Shown: piece after piece, positions 30,023-39,001 of the stretch
Layout: every line of letters starts with the position of its first letter
Numbering within the stretch: the first letter of the stretch is position 1
Source: Pseudomonas sp. PDM05
GTDB lineage: Bacteria > Pseudomonadota > Gammaproteobacteria > Pseudomonadales > Pseudomonadaceae
DNA length: 64,000 nucleotides
Assembly (NCBI RefSeq): GCF_014851685.1
Contig: NZ_JACVAC010000002.1
Location: 496,001-560,000 of the forward strand
Direction: 5' to 3'
The notes under the pieces: model-generated
The model's database searches: none
Told to the model about the DNA's origin: nothing
Seen by the model: the letters and a program-made list of their open reading frames with translations, nothing else
Made by a program: the position numbers and the translations under genes

Positions 30023-30874
30023 GTGACCGTAGAACGCTTGACCCTGCCCTCCCCTGCAAAACTCAATTTGATGCTGCACATCCTGGGTCGTCGTGAAGAC
30101 GGCTACCACGAGTTGCAGACGCTGTTTCAATTTCTCGACTACGGCGATGAGATGACGTTCGCCGTACGCGACGATGGCGTGATCCAGCTGCATACCGAAT
30201 TCGAAGGCGTGCCCCACGACAGCAACCTGATCGTGAAGGCCGCAAAAAAACTTCAGGAACAATCTGGCTGCTCGCTCGGCATCGACATCTGGATCGATAA
30301 AATCTTGCCCATGGGCGGTGGTATCGGCGGCGGCAGTTCGAATGCGGCCACCACACTGCTGGGTCTGAATCACTTGTGGCAACTCGGCTGGGACCACGAT
30401 CGCCTGGCGGCGCTGGGCCTTACACTGGGCGCGGACGTCCCGGTTTTCGTGCGTGGACACGCCGCATTTGCTGAGGGTGTCGGGGAAAAACTCACCCCTG
30501 TAGAGCCCGAAGAACCGTGGTATGTCGTACTTGTGCCGCAAGTATCTGTAAGTACAGCAGAAATTTTTTCAGATCCGTTGTTGACACGTAACTCTTCTCC
30601 CATTAAAGTGCGCCCCGTTCCCAAGGGAAACAGTCGAAATGACTGCTTACCGGTTGTAGCAAGGCGTTATCCAGAGGTACGTAACGCTTTGAATTTGTTA
30701 GGTAATTTTACCGAAGCAAAATTAACCGGAACTGGAAGTTGTGTGTTTGGGGGCTTCCCAAACAAAGCTGAAGCTGATAAAGTCTCGGCCCTTCTTACAG
30801 AGACCCTTACAGGGTTTGTAGCAAAAGGAAGCAACGTTTCGATGTTGCATCGCAAGCTGCAAAGTCTGCTCTAA
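30023..30874 (+). CDS. ispE: 4-diphosphocytidyl-2-C-methyl-D-erythritol kinase
   Basis: GHMP kinase of the MEP isoprenoid pathway; 283 aa, GTG start one base after the lolB stop. The N-terminal [22 protein letters not shown] and the ATP loop [14 protein letters not shown] (97-110) are clear. From about position 30540 (residue 172 on) codon use shifts to AT-rich triplets (TTA, AGT, GTA, TTT), unlike the first half of the gene and its neighbours. The frame stays intact and the C-terminal motif [11 protein letters not shown] is conserved. Confidence 0.96.
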   Translation: MTVERLTLPSPAKLNLMLHILGRREDGYHELQTLFQFLDYGDEMTFAVRDDGVIQLHTEFEGVPHDSNLIVKAAKKLQEQSGCSLGIDIWIDKILPMGGGIGGGSSNAATTLLGLNHLWQLGWDHDRLAALGLTLGADVPVFVRGHAAFAEGVGEKLTPVEPEEPWYVVLVPQVSVSTAEIFSDPLLTRNSSPIKVRPVPKGNSRNDCLPVVARRYPEVRNALNLLGNFTEAKLTGTGSCVFGGFPNKAEADKVSALLTETLTGFVAKGSNVSMLHRKLQSLL

Positions 30875-30881
30875 AAGGAAC

Positions 30882-30898
30882 CGAGTGTTAGGCACTCG
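30882..30898 (+). other. small hairpin between ispE and tRNA-Gln
   Basis: CGAGTG and CACTCG pair around TTAGG. There is no T-run, so it is probably a processing or weak pausing structure just before the tRNA. Confidence 0.35.
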
Positions 30899-30911
30899 TT
30901 GCAACAGATAC

Positions 30912-30986
30912 AGGGGCGTCGCCAAGCGGTAAGGCAGCAGGTTTTGATCCTGCCATGCGTTGGTTCGAATCCAGCCGCCCCTGCCA
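30912..30986 (+). tRNA. tRNA-Gln (TTG)
   Basis: 75 nt including an encoded CCA. The acceptor stem AGGGGCG pairs with CGCCCCT. The anticodon stem GCAGG/CCTGC closes the loop TTTTGAT, giving anticodon TTG at 30944-30946. The T-loop GTTCGAATC is present. It is located between ispE and prs, as in other pseudomonads. Confidence 0.96.
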
Positions 30987-31032
30987 TTTTCTAATACTCA
31001 TCCAGGTTACCCTCAGCCTCTAGGTACTGCGC

Positions 31033-31974
31033 GTGTCCAAGATGATGGTCTTTACGGGGAACGCCAACCCCGATCTGGCTCGACGTGTCGTACGTCAGCT
31101 GCATATCCCTCTCGGTGACATCTCTGTCGGTAAGTTCTCCGACGGTGAAATTACAGCCGAGATCAATGAAAACGTCCGCGGTAAAGACGTCTTCATTATT
31201 CAGCCGACTTGCGCTCCGACCAACGATAACCTGATGGAACTCGTCGTGATGGCTGATGCCTTCCGCCGCTCCTCAGCGACTCGAATCACAGCTGTAATCC
31301 CTTACTTTGGTTATGCCCGTCAGGATCGCCGTCCGCGCTCCGCACGTGTGGCCATCAGCGCGAAAGTCGTCGCTGACATGCTGACCGTGGTAGGTATCGA
31401 CCGTGTTCTCACGGTTGACCTGCACGCTGACCAAATCCAGGGGTTCTTCGATATTCCGGTAGATAACATCTACGGCTCCCCAGTCCTGGTGGATGACATC
31501 GAAGACCAGCGCTTTGAAAACCTGATGATCGTATCCCCGGACATTGGTGGCGTCGTGCGTGCACGGGCTGTTGCCAAATCCTTGGGCGTGGACCTCGGGA
31601 TCATCGACAAACGCCGTGAAAAAGCCAATCACTCTGAAGTGATGCATATCATCGGTGATGTCGAAGGGCGTACCTGTATTCTGGTTGATGACATGGTCGA
31701 CACCGCCGGCACCCTGTGCCACGCGGCGAAAGCCTTGAAAGAGCACGGTGCCGCAAAAGTCTTCGCCTACTGCACACACCCTGTGCTGTCGGGCCGAGCG
31801 ATCGAGAACATCGAGAACTCCATGCTGGACGAACTGGTGGTGACCAACACCATCCCGTTGTCCGCTGCAGCTCAAGCCTGTTCGCGTATCCGCCAACTGG
31901 ATATTGCACCGGTAGTTGCCGAAGCGGTTCGCCGCATCAGCAATGAAGAATCGATCAGCGCGATGTTCCGTTAA
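31033..31974 (+). CDS. prs: ribose-phosphate pyrophosphokinase
   Basis: Makes PRPP from ribose 5-phosphate and ATP for nucleotide, His and Trp synthesis; 313 aa. Signatures are [33 protein letters not shown] and the PRPP loop [14 protein letters not shown]. The start is GTG ([16 protein letters not shown]), which fits the conserved N-terminus better than the later ATGs. A strong terminator follows. Confidence 0.98.
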   Translation: MSKMMVFTGNANPDLARRVVRQLHIPLGDISVGKFSDGEITAEINENVRGKDVFIIQPTCAPTNDNLMELVVMADAFRRSSATRITAVIPYFGYARQDRRPRSARVAISAKVVADMLTVVGIDRVLTVDLHADQIQGFFDIPVDNIYGSPVLVDDIEDQRFENLMIVSPDIGGVVRARAVAKSLGVDLGIIDKRREKANHSEVMHIIGDVEGRTCILVDDMVDTAGTLCHAAKALKEHGAAKVFAYCTHPVLSGRAIENIENSMLDELVVTNTIPLSAAAQACSRIRQLDIAPVVAEAVRRISNEESISAMFR

Positions 31975-32005
31975 GGGTCATACCTTCGGATCATTTCACT
32001 GACGA

Positions 32006-32047
32006 AAAGCGCCCCGCCCCGGCATTCTGTCGGGGCGGGGCTTTTTT
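32006..32047 (+). terminator. intrinsic terminator of prs
   Basis: A GC stem (GCCCCGCCCCG with CGGGGCGGGGC) is followed by six T. Confidence 0.93.
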
Positions 32048-32111
32048 GCCCATATCGAGAACGGCGCTGGTCGCAAACGCCACTCGATGATGGCTATTTT
32101 GGAGATACAAA

Positions 32112-32702
32112 ATGACTGACTTTACTCTGAACGCTCAAGCGCGTACTGACCTGGGGAAAGGTGCGAGCCGCCGCCTGCGTCACGCCGCCAACGTCCCAGC
32201 CGTTGTATACGGTGGTAACAAGCCTGCTGAATCCGTGACCATCCTGGCCAAGGAAATCGCCAAGCTGTTCGAAAACGAAGCTGCCTACAGCCACGTTATC
32301 GAGCTGAACGTCGACGGCGCCAAGCAGAACGTCATCGTTAAAGCGATGCAGCGTCACCCGTCCAAGCAGTTCATCATGCACGCTGACTTCGTTCGCGTCG
32401 TAGCTGGCCAGAAACTGACCGCTGTCGTGCCTGTGCACTTCGTCGGCGAAGAAGCTCCGGTCAAGAAAGGCGGCGAGATTTCTCACGTTGTGAACGAAAT
32501 CGAAGTGACCTGCCTGCCGAAAGACCTGCCTGAGTTCATCGAAGTCGACCTGTCGACCGCTGAAGTTGGCGCCATCATCCACCTGTCCGACCTCAAGGCC
32601 CCTAAAGGCGTTGAGTTTGTTGCACTGGCTCACGGTGATGACAAAGCTGTTGCAAACGTACACGCTCCACGCGTTGCTCCAGAAGCAGACGCTGCAGAGT
32701 AA
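32112..32702 (+). CDS. rplY: 50S ribosomal protein L25 (CTC form)
   Basis: Binds 5S rRNA; 196 aa, the long CTC form. The N-terminal L25 domain (1-95) has [22 protein letters not shown] and the C-terminal TL5-like beta domain reaches to [11 protein letters not shown]. Separate transcription from prs is likely because of the terminator between them. Confidence 0.97.
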   Translation: MTDFTLNAQARTDLGKGASRRLRHAANVPAVVYGGNKPAESVTILAKEIAKLFENEAAYSHVIELNVDGAKQNVIVKAMQRHPSKQFIMHADFVRVVAGQKLTAVVPVHFVGEEAPVKKGGEISHVVNEIEVTCLPKDLPEFIEVDLSTAEVGAIIHLSDLKAPKGVEFVALAHGDDKAVANVHAPRVAPEADAAE

Positions 32703-32869
32703 ATCACTCTGTAACGTCGGAGCTTGAGGAAACATCGCGGACCGAAACGTAGCGAGAAAGCGGGCGATAACGCGACGTTTACTCTTGAGTAAATGAGCTA
32801 CTGTTGTCCACTTTCGCCGCACCTTGGTTTGGCGATGTTATCCACAACTCCAAAGGAAGGGCCCCTGTC

Positions 32870-33454
32870 GTGACTGCCATTAAACTGATCGTTGGCCTGG
32901 GAAATCCAGGCGCCGAATACGAACAGACCCGGCATAACGCGGGGGCCCTTTTTGTTGAGCGCATCGCCCACGCGCAAGGTGTGAACCTTGTGGCCGATCG
33001 CAAGTATTTTGGCCTGACCGGGCGCTTCTCGCACCAGGGTCAGGATGTTCGTCTGCTGATTCCCACCACCTACATGAACCGTAGCGGCCAAGCCGTGGCG
33101 GCGCTTGCGAACTTCTTCCGGATCAAACCCGAAGAAATCCTGGTGGCCCATGACGAACTGGACCTGCCACCCGGTGTTGCCAAGCTCAAGCTCGGCGGTG
33201 GGCATGGCGGGCACAATGGCCTGCGCGACATCATCGCGCAGCTGGGCAATCAGAATAATTTCTACCGTCTGCGGCTCGGCATTGGCCACCCAGGCGTTGC
33301 CAGTATGGTTTCAAATTTCGTCCTGGGTCGTGCGCCACGCGCCGAACAGGAAAAACTCGATGCCAGCATCGACTTTGCCCTCGGCGTGCTGCCGGATATC
33401 TTCGCCGGTGAATGGAACCGCGCGATGAAAAACCTGCACAGCCAGAAGGCCTGA
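32870..33454 (+). CDS. pth: peptidyl-tRNA hydrolase
   Basis: Recycles peptidyl-tRNA; 194 aa from the GTG at 32870, preceded by AAAGGAAGGG. The longer open frame from 32804 adds residues not found in the family. The conserved [17 protein letters not shown] contains catalytic H22; NRSGQAV and [10 protein letters not shown] follow. Confidence 0.97.
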   Translation: MTAIKLIVGLGNPGAEYEQTRHNAGALFVERIAHAQGVNLVADRKYFGLTGRFSHQGQDVRLLIPTTYMNRSGQAVAALANFFRIKPEEILVAHDELDLPPGVAKLKLGGGHGGHNGLRDIIAQLGNQNNFYRLRLGIGHPGVASMVSNFVLGRAPRAEQEKLDASIDFALGVLPDIFAGEWNRAMKNLHSQKA

Positions 33455-33477
33455 CTCTTTATCCGAGGGGAAACACC

Positions 33478-34578
<1,101 letters not shown>

Positions 34579-34594
34579 GTTTCACGCTGCAGAT

Positions 34595-34624
34595 AAAAAG
34601 CCGATGCAATGCATCGGCTTTTTT
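34595..34624. terminator. intrinsic terminator after ychF
   Basis: AAAAAGCCGATGC and GCATCGGCTTTTTT form a perfect stem around AAT, with runs that could work in both directions. It marks the left border of the type III cluster. Confidence 0.92.
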
Positions 34625-34778
34625 GTACCTACCTGATTGTCATAGATAAACAAATTTAAGATTAATCTTACATATACAGTTCGCATCAAAACCACACAAC
34701 CACCATAGGCCCTCCGTTTATCCTACAACACTTTAGCTGCTTACCCCTTTCAACCCTACCTCCCACCCTGATAAGTTT

Positions 34779-34805
34779 CGACCTGCTGGCGAGGCTAACA
34801 GGTCG
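34779..34805 (+). other. inverted repeat in the leader of the sigma-54 activator gene
   Basis: CGACCTG (34779-34785) and CAGGTCG (34799-34805) are separated by 13 nt, 44 bp before the ATG. It could be a regulator-binding site or an mRNA hairpin. The rest of 34625-34849 is AT-rich with no other recognised site. Confidence 0.4.
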
Positions 34806-34849
34806 TTCGCCCAGCCATAAAGCAATAGCGTTGGCGGAGCCTCTTTACG

Positions 34850-35764
34850 ATGTCGGTCTTTATTCACAAGCACAATGAAGTAGATCCCCTCTTTATTGCA
34901 GGCTCGGAAATTGAAAGCACCCTCAATACGACCGCAACACTTAATATAGACATCCTATTACTAGGAGAAACCGGCACCGGCAAAGATACCTTGGCGCAAC
35001 GGGTACATCGTTTGTCTGGCCGCCGTGGAAACCTGGTCGCCGTTAACTGTGCAGCCATCCCGGAAACTCTCGCCGAAGGCCAATTATTCGGGGTCAATAG
35101 TGGCGCCTATACCGGTGCAGTGCAGTCGAGGGCAGGCTTTATCGAAGCCGCACACCTGGGTACGTTGTACCTGGATGAAATCGACAGCATGCCGCTGCCC
35201 CTGCAGGCCAAACTGCTTCGAGTCTTGGAGTCGCGCGGTGTCGAGCGCTTGGGGTCGACCCGGTTCATCCCAGTGGACATGCGCGTCATCGCGTCCGCTC
35301 AGCAATCGCTGCATGACATGGTCGAACAAGGCACCTTTCGACGTGATCTTTACTTTCGCCTGAATGTCGTGAGCATCAACCTTGTGCCACTGCGTAACCG
35401 GCAAGAGCAAATCATTCCGCTGTTTATGGATATGGTGCGACAAGAAGCGCAATACTTCGACTGCCCCGCGCCTACACCAACCGATACGTTACTCCAACAA
35501 TTGCTCTGCCACCGCTGGCTGGGTAATGTCCGCGAATTACGTTCGGCAGCCAAACGCTTTGTGTTGGGCATGCGGCCCCTCGATTCGCCGGTAAAAGATG
35601 CTCGGTTCATGCCGTTGAAAGAGCGCCTGCAGCAAATCGAAAAGTCATTGATCGAGGAGTCGTTGAAACGTCATGCGGACTGCGTGGAGCGTGTCGCCGC
35701 AGAACTGGGCGTTGCCAAGCGAACGCTGTATTACCGTTTGAAGCATTTGAACATATTGACCTAG
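34850..35764 (+). CDS. hrpS: HrpR/HrpS-type sigma-54 enhancer-binding protein
   Basis: 304-residue activator of sigma-54 promoters; called RspR in P. fluorescens type III clusters. It has no receiver domain, only the AAA+ core and a DNA-binding end. Walker A is GETGTGKD (39-46), the sigma-54 contact loop is GAYTGA (85-90), Walker B is LYLDEID (106-112), and a Fis-type helix-turn-helix lies at about 270-300 (VERVAAELGVAKRTLYYRLKHL). The expected target is the hrpL promoter at 51686-51702. P. syringae carries two such genes (hrpR and hrpS); only one is found here, so it may act as a homohexamer. Confidence 0.9.
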   Translation: MSVFIHKHNEVDPLFIAGSEIESTLNTTATLNIDILLLGETGTGKDTLAQRVHRLSGRRGNLVAVNCAAIPETLAEGQLFGVNSGAYTGAVQSRAGFIEAAHLGTLYLDEIDSMPLPLQAKLLRVLESRGVERLGSTRFIPVDMRVIASAQQSLHDMVEQGTFRRDLYFRLNVVSINLVPLRNRQEQIIPLFMDMVRQEAQYFDCPAPTPTDTLLQQLLCHRWLGNVRELRSAAKRFVLGMRPLDSPVKDARFMPLKERLQQIEKSLIEESLKRHADCVERVAAELGVAKRTLYYRLKHLNILT

Positions 35765-35831
35765 GCATCCACCTAAACTCGACGAAAACATCTTTAGAAA
35801 CACTTCAGAAATACTTTAGAAATATAATTCT

Positions 35832-35860
35832 GGAACGTTTTCTACCTCTTCTGCCACTCA
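35832..35860 (+). promoter_or_regulatory. hrp box (HrpL promoter) of the pilin-to-hrpE operon
   Basis: GGAACG, 16 nt, then CCACTCA fits the hrp box GGAACC-N15-16-CCACNNA at all but one position. It is 86 bp before the next start codon. Confidence 0.85.
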
Positions 35861-35945
35861 ATTGACGAGCCTAGGCTCTGAAGATTTTAGGCATGCTATA
35901 TGTCTATTATTTAGGCACTGACTATATTGAAATCAGGTGATTAAT

Positions 35946-36179
35946 ATGGCTATTGACACTATTACCGGATACAACAGTAATAATATTTACACAAACGGAT
36001 ACGGAAGCGGAAACGATATCACCGGCGCATTCGGCGAGATAGACAACGACACCTTCACGGCGCTTCAACTACAAAATCAGCGCCGGAAAAATGGGCAGAA
36101 CCACTACCAAACCGTAGAAGGCATGAAGGTCGACTTCAACAACAAACTTATGCAGCAGATTGGCCAATCAAAGGGTTAA
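35946..36179 (+). CDS. candidate Hrp pilin (HrpA-like by position)
   Basis: 77-residue protein, first gene after a hrp box and located exactly where P. syringae has the pilin gene hrpA. It is rich in Asn, Gly, Gln and Thr and has no Cys, signal peptide or membrane segment. The C-terminal half is predicted helical (FTALQLQNQRR...VDFNNKLMQQIGQ). It is shorter than known HrpA pilins and I cannot align it to them by eye. It contains EIDNDTFTAL, which matches ELDSETFAAL in the HrpF-like protein. The DNA is AT-rich compared with neighbours. The ATG at 35946 follows AGGTGA. A harpin-like or other small secreted protein is the alternative. Confidence 0.6.
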   Translation: MAIDTITGYNSNNIYTNGYGSGNDITGAFGEIDNDTFTALQLQNQRRKNGQNHYQTVEGMKVDFNNKLMQQIGQSKG

Positions 36180-36251
36180 GCATCAAACGACTTGTCTCCT
36201 CAGTTCATTGATGGAGGAGGCAAGTCCCCACCGATACACTTGGAGTGTCAA

Positions 36252-36614
36252 ATGCTTTCGAAAACCGAGTGGGTCTCACAGCCTCAAACGCTTGTACAAA
36301 GAAACGACATGACAACGCCTGCCGACTCCACGCTCGACAGCCATTTTTTTGCCTCCGCGTTGATGAGCGATAGCAGTCCAAAGCCCTCGGCTCCGGCCAT
36401 TGGCGCTCACTATCTGGCGGAGCAATCCACTGCCCTCAAGAGCAAGTCAGACCTGGTATCCAGAGGGTTGAAAGACTTCGCCAGCGGCAAGCACTCCCTA
36501 AAGGCAATGCAAGTGCCCCTGGCGTTGGTTGAAAGCAAGGAACTCCTGTCAGTTTCAGTGAAAGTCATCAAACACAGTATTGCAATGGTGGAAAAAACCA
36601 CCAATCTGCAATAG
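36252..36614 (+). CDS. hrpB: type III inner-rod protein HrpB
   Basis: 120-residue protein in the hrpB position before hrcJ. The C-terminal helix (KAMQVPLALVESKELLSVSVKVIKHSIAMVEKT) resembles inner-rod proteins of the PrgJ/YscI/HrpB group, which lengthen the needle base. The ATG at 36252 has TGGAG 7 nt upstream; the open frame from 36192 is probably untranslated. The assignment depends mainly on gene order and length. Confidence 0.7.
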   Translation: MLSKTEWVSQPQTLVQRNDMTTPADSTLDSHFFASALMSDSSPKPSAPAIGAHYLAEQSTALKSKSDLVSRGLKDFASGKHSLKAMQVPLALVESKELLSVSVKVIKHSIAMVEKTTNLQ

Positions 36615-36621
36615 GAAACCT

Positions 36622-37416
36622 ATGCGCAGCCGTCTCATCACTTGTTTACTGTTAACACTGGCACTCCTCCTTGCCGGCTGTGGTGAACGCATCGAACTTC
36701 ACCGCCAACTGTCCGAGCAGGAAGCCAACGATGTCATTGCCGAGCTGGCGGATAAACAAATCCGCGCCCAAAAGACATTGGAAAAGGACGGTGTGGTCGT
36801 TCGGGTGAAAACCAGCGACATCGCCCGCGCGGTGCGCACGCTGGAGGCCGCGGGGCTGCCCAGAACCGCGCGTTCCACGCTGGGAGAGATTTTCCGCAAG
36901 GAGGGTGTCATCTCCACCCCCCTGGAGGAACGGGCCCGTTACATCTACGCGTTATCACAGGAACTGGAGGCCACGTTATCCAACATCGACGGGGTCATCG
37001 TCGCGAGGGTGCATGTCGTGTTACCCGAACGCGTGGCCCCGGGCGAACCCGTTCAACCTGCATCGGCCTCGGTCTTTATCAAGCATGACCCGCGCCTGGA
37101 CCCCGACAACATCAGACCACGTGTGCGCAGAATGGTCGCCAGCAGCATCCCAGGCATGACGACCACGGTGGACAACCCAGAAAAGCTCACCGTCACCTTC
37201 GTACCTGCAACCGCCTATGTCGAACAGGAACGCCTGACCTATTTCGGGGCTTTCTTGGTACCCGAGAAAGATCTGACGTTTTGGCAGACAGCGCTGGCAG
37301 CACTGCTGATTGCGTTGGCGCTATCGGCCGCAGGGTTGGCATTCTGGCTTCGGAAAAAACTAAGCCCGCAAATGGCACAGGTCAATGACCCACCAAGCAC
37401 CGCACTCCATGAATGA
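36622..37416 (+). CDS. hrcJ: type III inner-membrane ring lipoprotein HrcJ
   Basis: SctJ-family ring component, 264 aa. Lipobox LAGC with C20. The body carries ring-building motifs (QEANDVIAELADKQI; ARYIYALSQELEATLSNIDGV; ARVHVVLPER) and a C-terminal transmembrane helix (about 218-240). The ATG at 36622 has AGGA upstream; the earlier frame start at 36580 lies inside hrpB. It forms the MS-like ring with HrpQ. Confidence 0.93.
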   Translation: MRSRLITCLLLTLALLLAGCGERIELHRQLSEQEANDVIAELADKQIRAQKTLEKDGVVVRVKTSDIARAVRTLEAAGLPRTARSTLGEIFRKEGVISTPLEERARYIYALSQELEATLSNIDGVIVARVHVVLPERVAPGEPVQPASASVFIKHDPRLDPDNIRPRVRRMVASSIPGMTTTVDNPEKLTVTFVPATAYVEQERLTYFGAFLVPEKDLTFWQTALAALLIALALSAAGLAFWLRKKLSPQMAQVNDPPSTALHE

Positions 37417-37981
37417 GCTGTACCAATGGGCACGCTGGTGGACATCTCCCTGGAGCCATTCGCAACAGGACTGGTGGCCCTTCGACTTGGACTCACCTGC
37501 CGCCAAGACACTGTGCCGAAGCCGGCATGAACGCATAGGTGTCGCACTGGGCATTACCCCGTGCCTGCCGATTCACCCCTCCCCAGCCCTGTTGCACTTG
37601 GTGCTGGCACCGACCGCGCAACGGGAACTGATGCTGGCGCTGGTCGAGGGCATTTACCATCCACAGCACGACAGCGCCTTGAGCACGGATCAACGCGAAT
37701 GGTGCGCGCGTCTGTCCATGGCGCTCCCCCCCGCGTCCCACAAACCCAGCGTCGACCCTCTGTATTACCTGCGTAGCTGGGTTGACCCTGCCATCTGGCA
37801 GCGCCTGCGGCTCAGCTTCTCCCGCCAGCGGGTGCAACTACTCGAGAGCGCACTTCAGATACCAGCCGCCAGCAAGCTCGACACTGTCTGGCAAGCCGTG
37901 ATCTGGCGTGCCAGCGCCCTGGCCAACAATGTCACCCTACCCGCGGAGAACCTCAATCATGCTCTGCCGACGCAAGATTGA
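37385..37981 (+). CDS. hrpD: type III protein HrpD
   Basis: 198-residue Trp-rich cytoplasmic protein in the hrpD place between hrcJ and hrpE; SctK-like accessory sorting-platform role is expected. It begins inside the hrcJ end; an ATG at 37409 is another possible start (190 aa). The motif LYYLRSWVDPAIWQRLRLSFSRQRV (about 125-150) resembles the helical tail of SctK proteins. Identification rests on order and size more than on a clear motif. Confidence 0.75.
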   Translation: MTHQAPHSMNELYQWARWWTSPWSHSQQDWWPFDLDSPAAKTLCRSRHERIGVALGITPCLPIHPSPALLHLVLAPTAQRELMLALVEGIYHPQHDSALSTDQREWCARLSMALPPASHKPSVDPLYYLRSWVDPAIWQRLRLSFSRQRVQLLESALQIPAASKLDTVWQAVIWRASALANNVTLPAENLNHALPTQD

Positions 37982-38549
37982 ATTATTGACGTCTTCTGCC
38001 AGCCTGTCACAGCCCGTGATCTCAAGGGAACTGCTCGCCGACAACCAGCGCGCAGAACATGTGCTCGACAACGCCCAGGCGCAGGCCGAGACGCTGCTGC
38101 AGCAGGCGCAAGAGCAGAGCGCGCAAATACTCAAGCAGGCGCACGAAGAGTTCTGGCAGCGTGCCAACCACCAACTGCAGCGGTGGGAAGCCGAACGACA
38201 GACAATCGGCGACCAGTGTGAAAGATTCGCCACTACCATCACCCAACAGGCGCTAAGCAGCTTGCTGGAGATGACCCCTCCCGCTGAGCGCATCAGTGCC
38301 TTGCTCAACAAGTTGCTGGACCCACTGATCCCCCGCCCCAACGCCGCGCTGGCCTGCCATCCCGCCGATCAAGCACACGTGGAGCAGTGGCTGCATATCA
38401 ACACCGAGGTGCGCTGGAGCCTGCGTCTGGACGACGCCCTCCCGCCCCAGACACTCATCCTGGAAACTGAAGAAGGCAGTTTCCACGTTGAATGGCAGCG
38501 CGCCGTCGAGAGCTTGTTTCTGCTGGACCCGCAGCCGCCGCGCAAGTAG
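37959..38549 (+). CDS. hrpE: type III stator protein HrpE (SctL/FliH family)
   Basis: 196 aa. A long helical, Gln/Ala/Glu-rich stretch (about 35-95: NAQAQAETLLQQAQEQSAQ) is typical of FliH/SctL stators that hold the ATPase HrcN at the export gate. The C-terminal domain is alpha/beta. The ATG at 37959 has GGAG 10 nt upstream; it overlaps hrpD by 23 nt. Last gene of the first operon. Confidence 0.85.
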   Translation: MLCRRKIELLTSSASLSQPVISRELLADNQRAEHVLDNAQAQAETLLQQAQEQSAQILKQAHEEFWQRANHQLQRWEAERQTIGDQCERFATTITQQALSSLLEMTPPAERISALLNKLLDPLIPRPNAALACHPADQAHVEQWLHINTEVRWSLRLDDALPPQTLILETEEGSFHVEWQRAVESLFLLDPQPPRK

Positions 38550-38596
38550 GAAATATCCAGAAATGCCCGGACATTGCCACTGCATGATCGGCGCCT

Positions 38597-38624
38597 GGAA
38601 CCGTTACCAAATTTGAACCACACA
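38597..38624 (+). promoter_or_regulatory. hrp box (HrpL promoter) of hrpF-hrcC-hrpT
   Basis: A perfect GGAACC, 15 nt, then CCACACA. It is 28 bp before the hrpF ATG. Confidence 0.9.
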
Positions 38625-38652
38625 CAGGGGCACGTCACTGGAGGATGCCCCT

Positions 38653-38889
38653 ATGAACTTTGATTACCGGCAGCACCAACAGCAGTACCGAAAGCTGGAC
38701 ACCGTCACAAAACAAATGGATCAGATGAGAAAAACGCCCTACGAGGAACTGGATAGCGAAACATTCGCGGCGTTGTTGAATCAGACGCTGGACACAAAGA
38801 TGAGTGCGAACCAGCTTCTGACTACCACTCAGGCCCTGACCAACTACCGGGCCGATCAGGGAAAAATCGTCTTCGATGGTATTCCCTGA
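38653..38889 (+). CDS. hrpF: HrpF-like small type III protein
   Basis: 78-residue helical protein in the hrpF position just after a hrp box and before hrcC. It lacks Cys and any signal. It contains ELDSETFAALLNQTLDTKM, whose core matches EIDNDTFTAL in the candidate pilin. A GGAGG ribosome site precedes the ATG. In P. syringae, hrpF is followed by hrpG; here the next gene is hrcC directly. Confidence 0.78.
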   Translation: MNFDYRQHQQQYRKLDTVTKQMDQMRKTPYEELDSETFAALLNQTLDTKMSANQLLTTTQALTNYRADQGKIVFDGIP

Positions 38890-39001
38890 GTATGGTTGAG
38901 TACAGGACGTGGGCACTCGCGAATCGAGGCCCCCCCTACCAACACGCTGCAGTCCTCGTCCTCCCCGCAACCTCCGCTTCCGCCAAATTCAGAGACTTCC
39001 C

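Noticed and set aside
36292..36299. TTGTACAA inside hrpB as a light-regulator site
   Set aside because: Single half-site inside a coding region with no partner 12 nt away; the same holds for 22679-22686 and 60086-60093.
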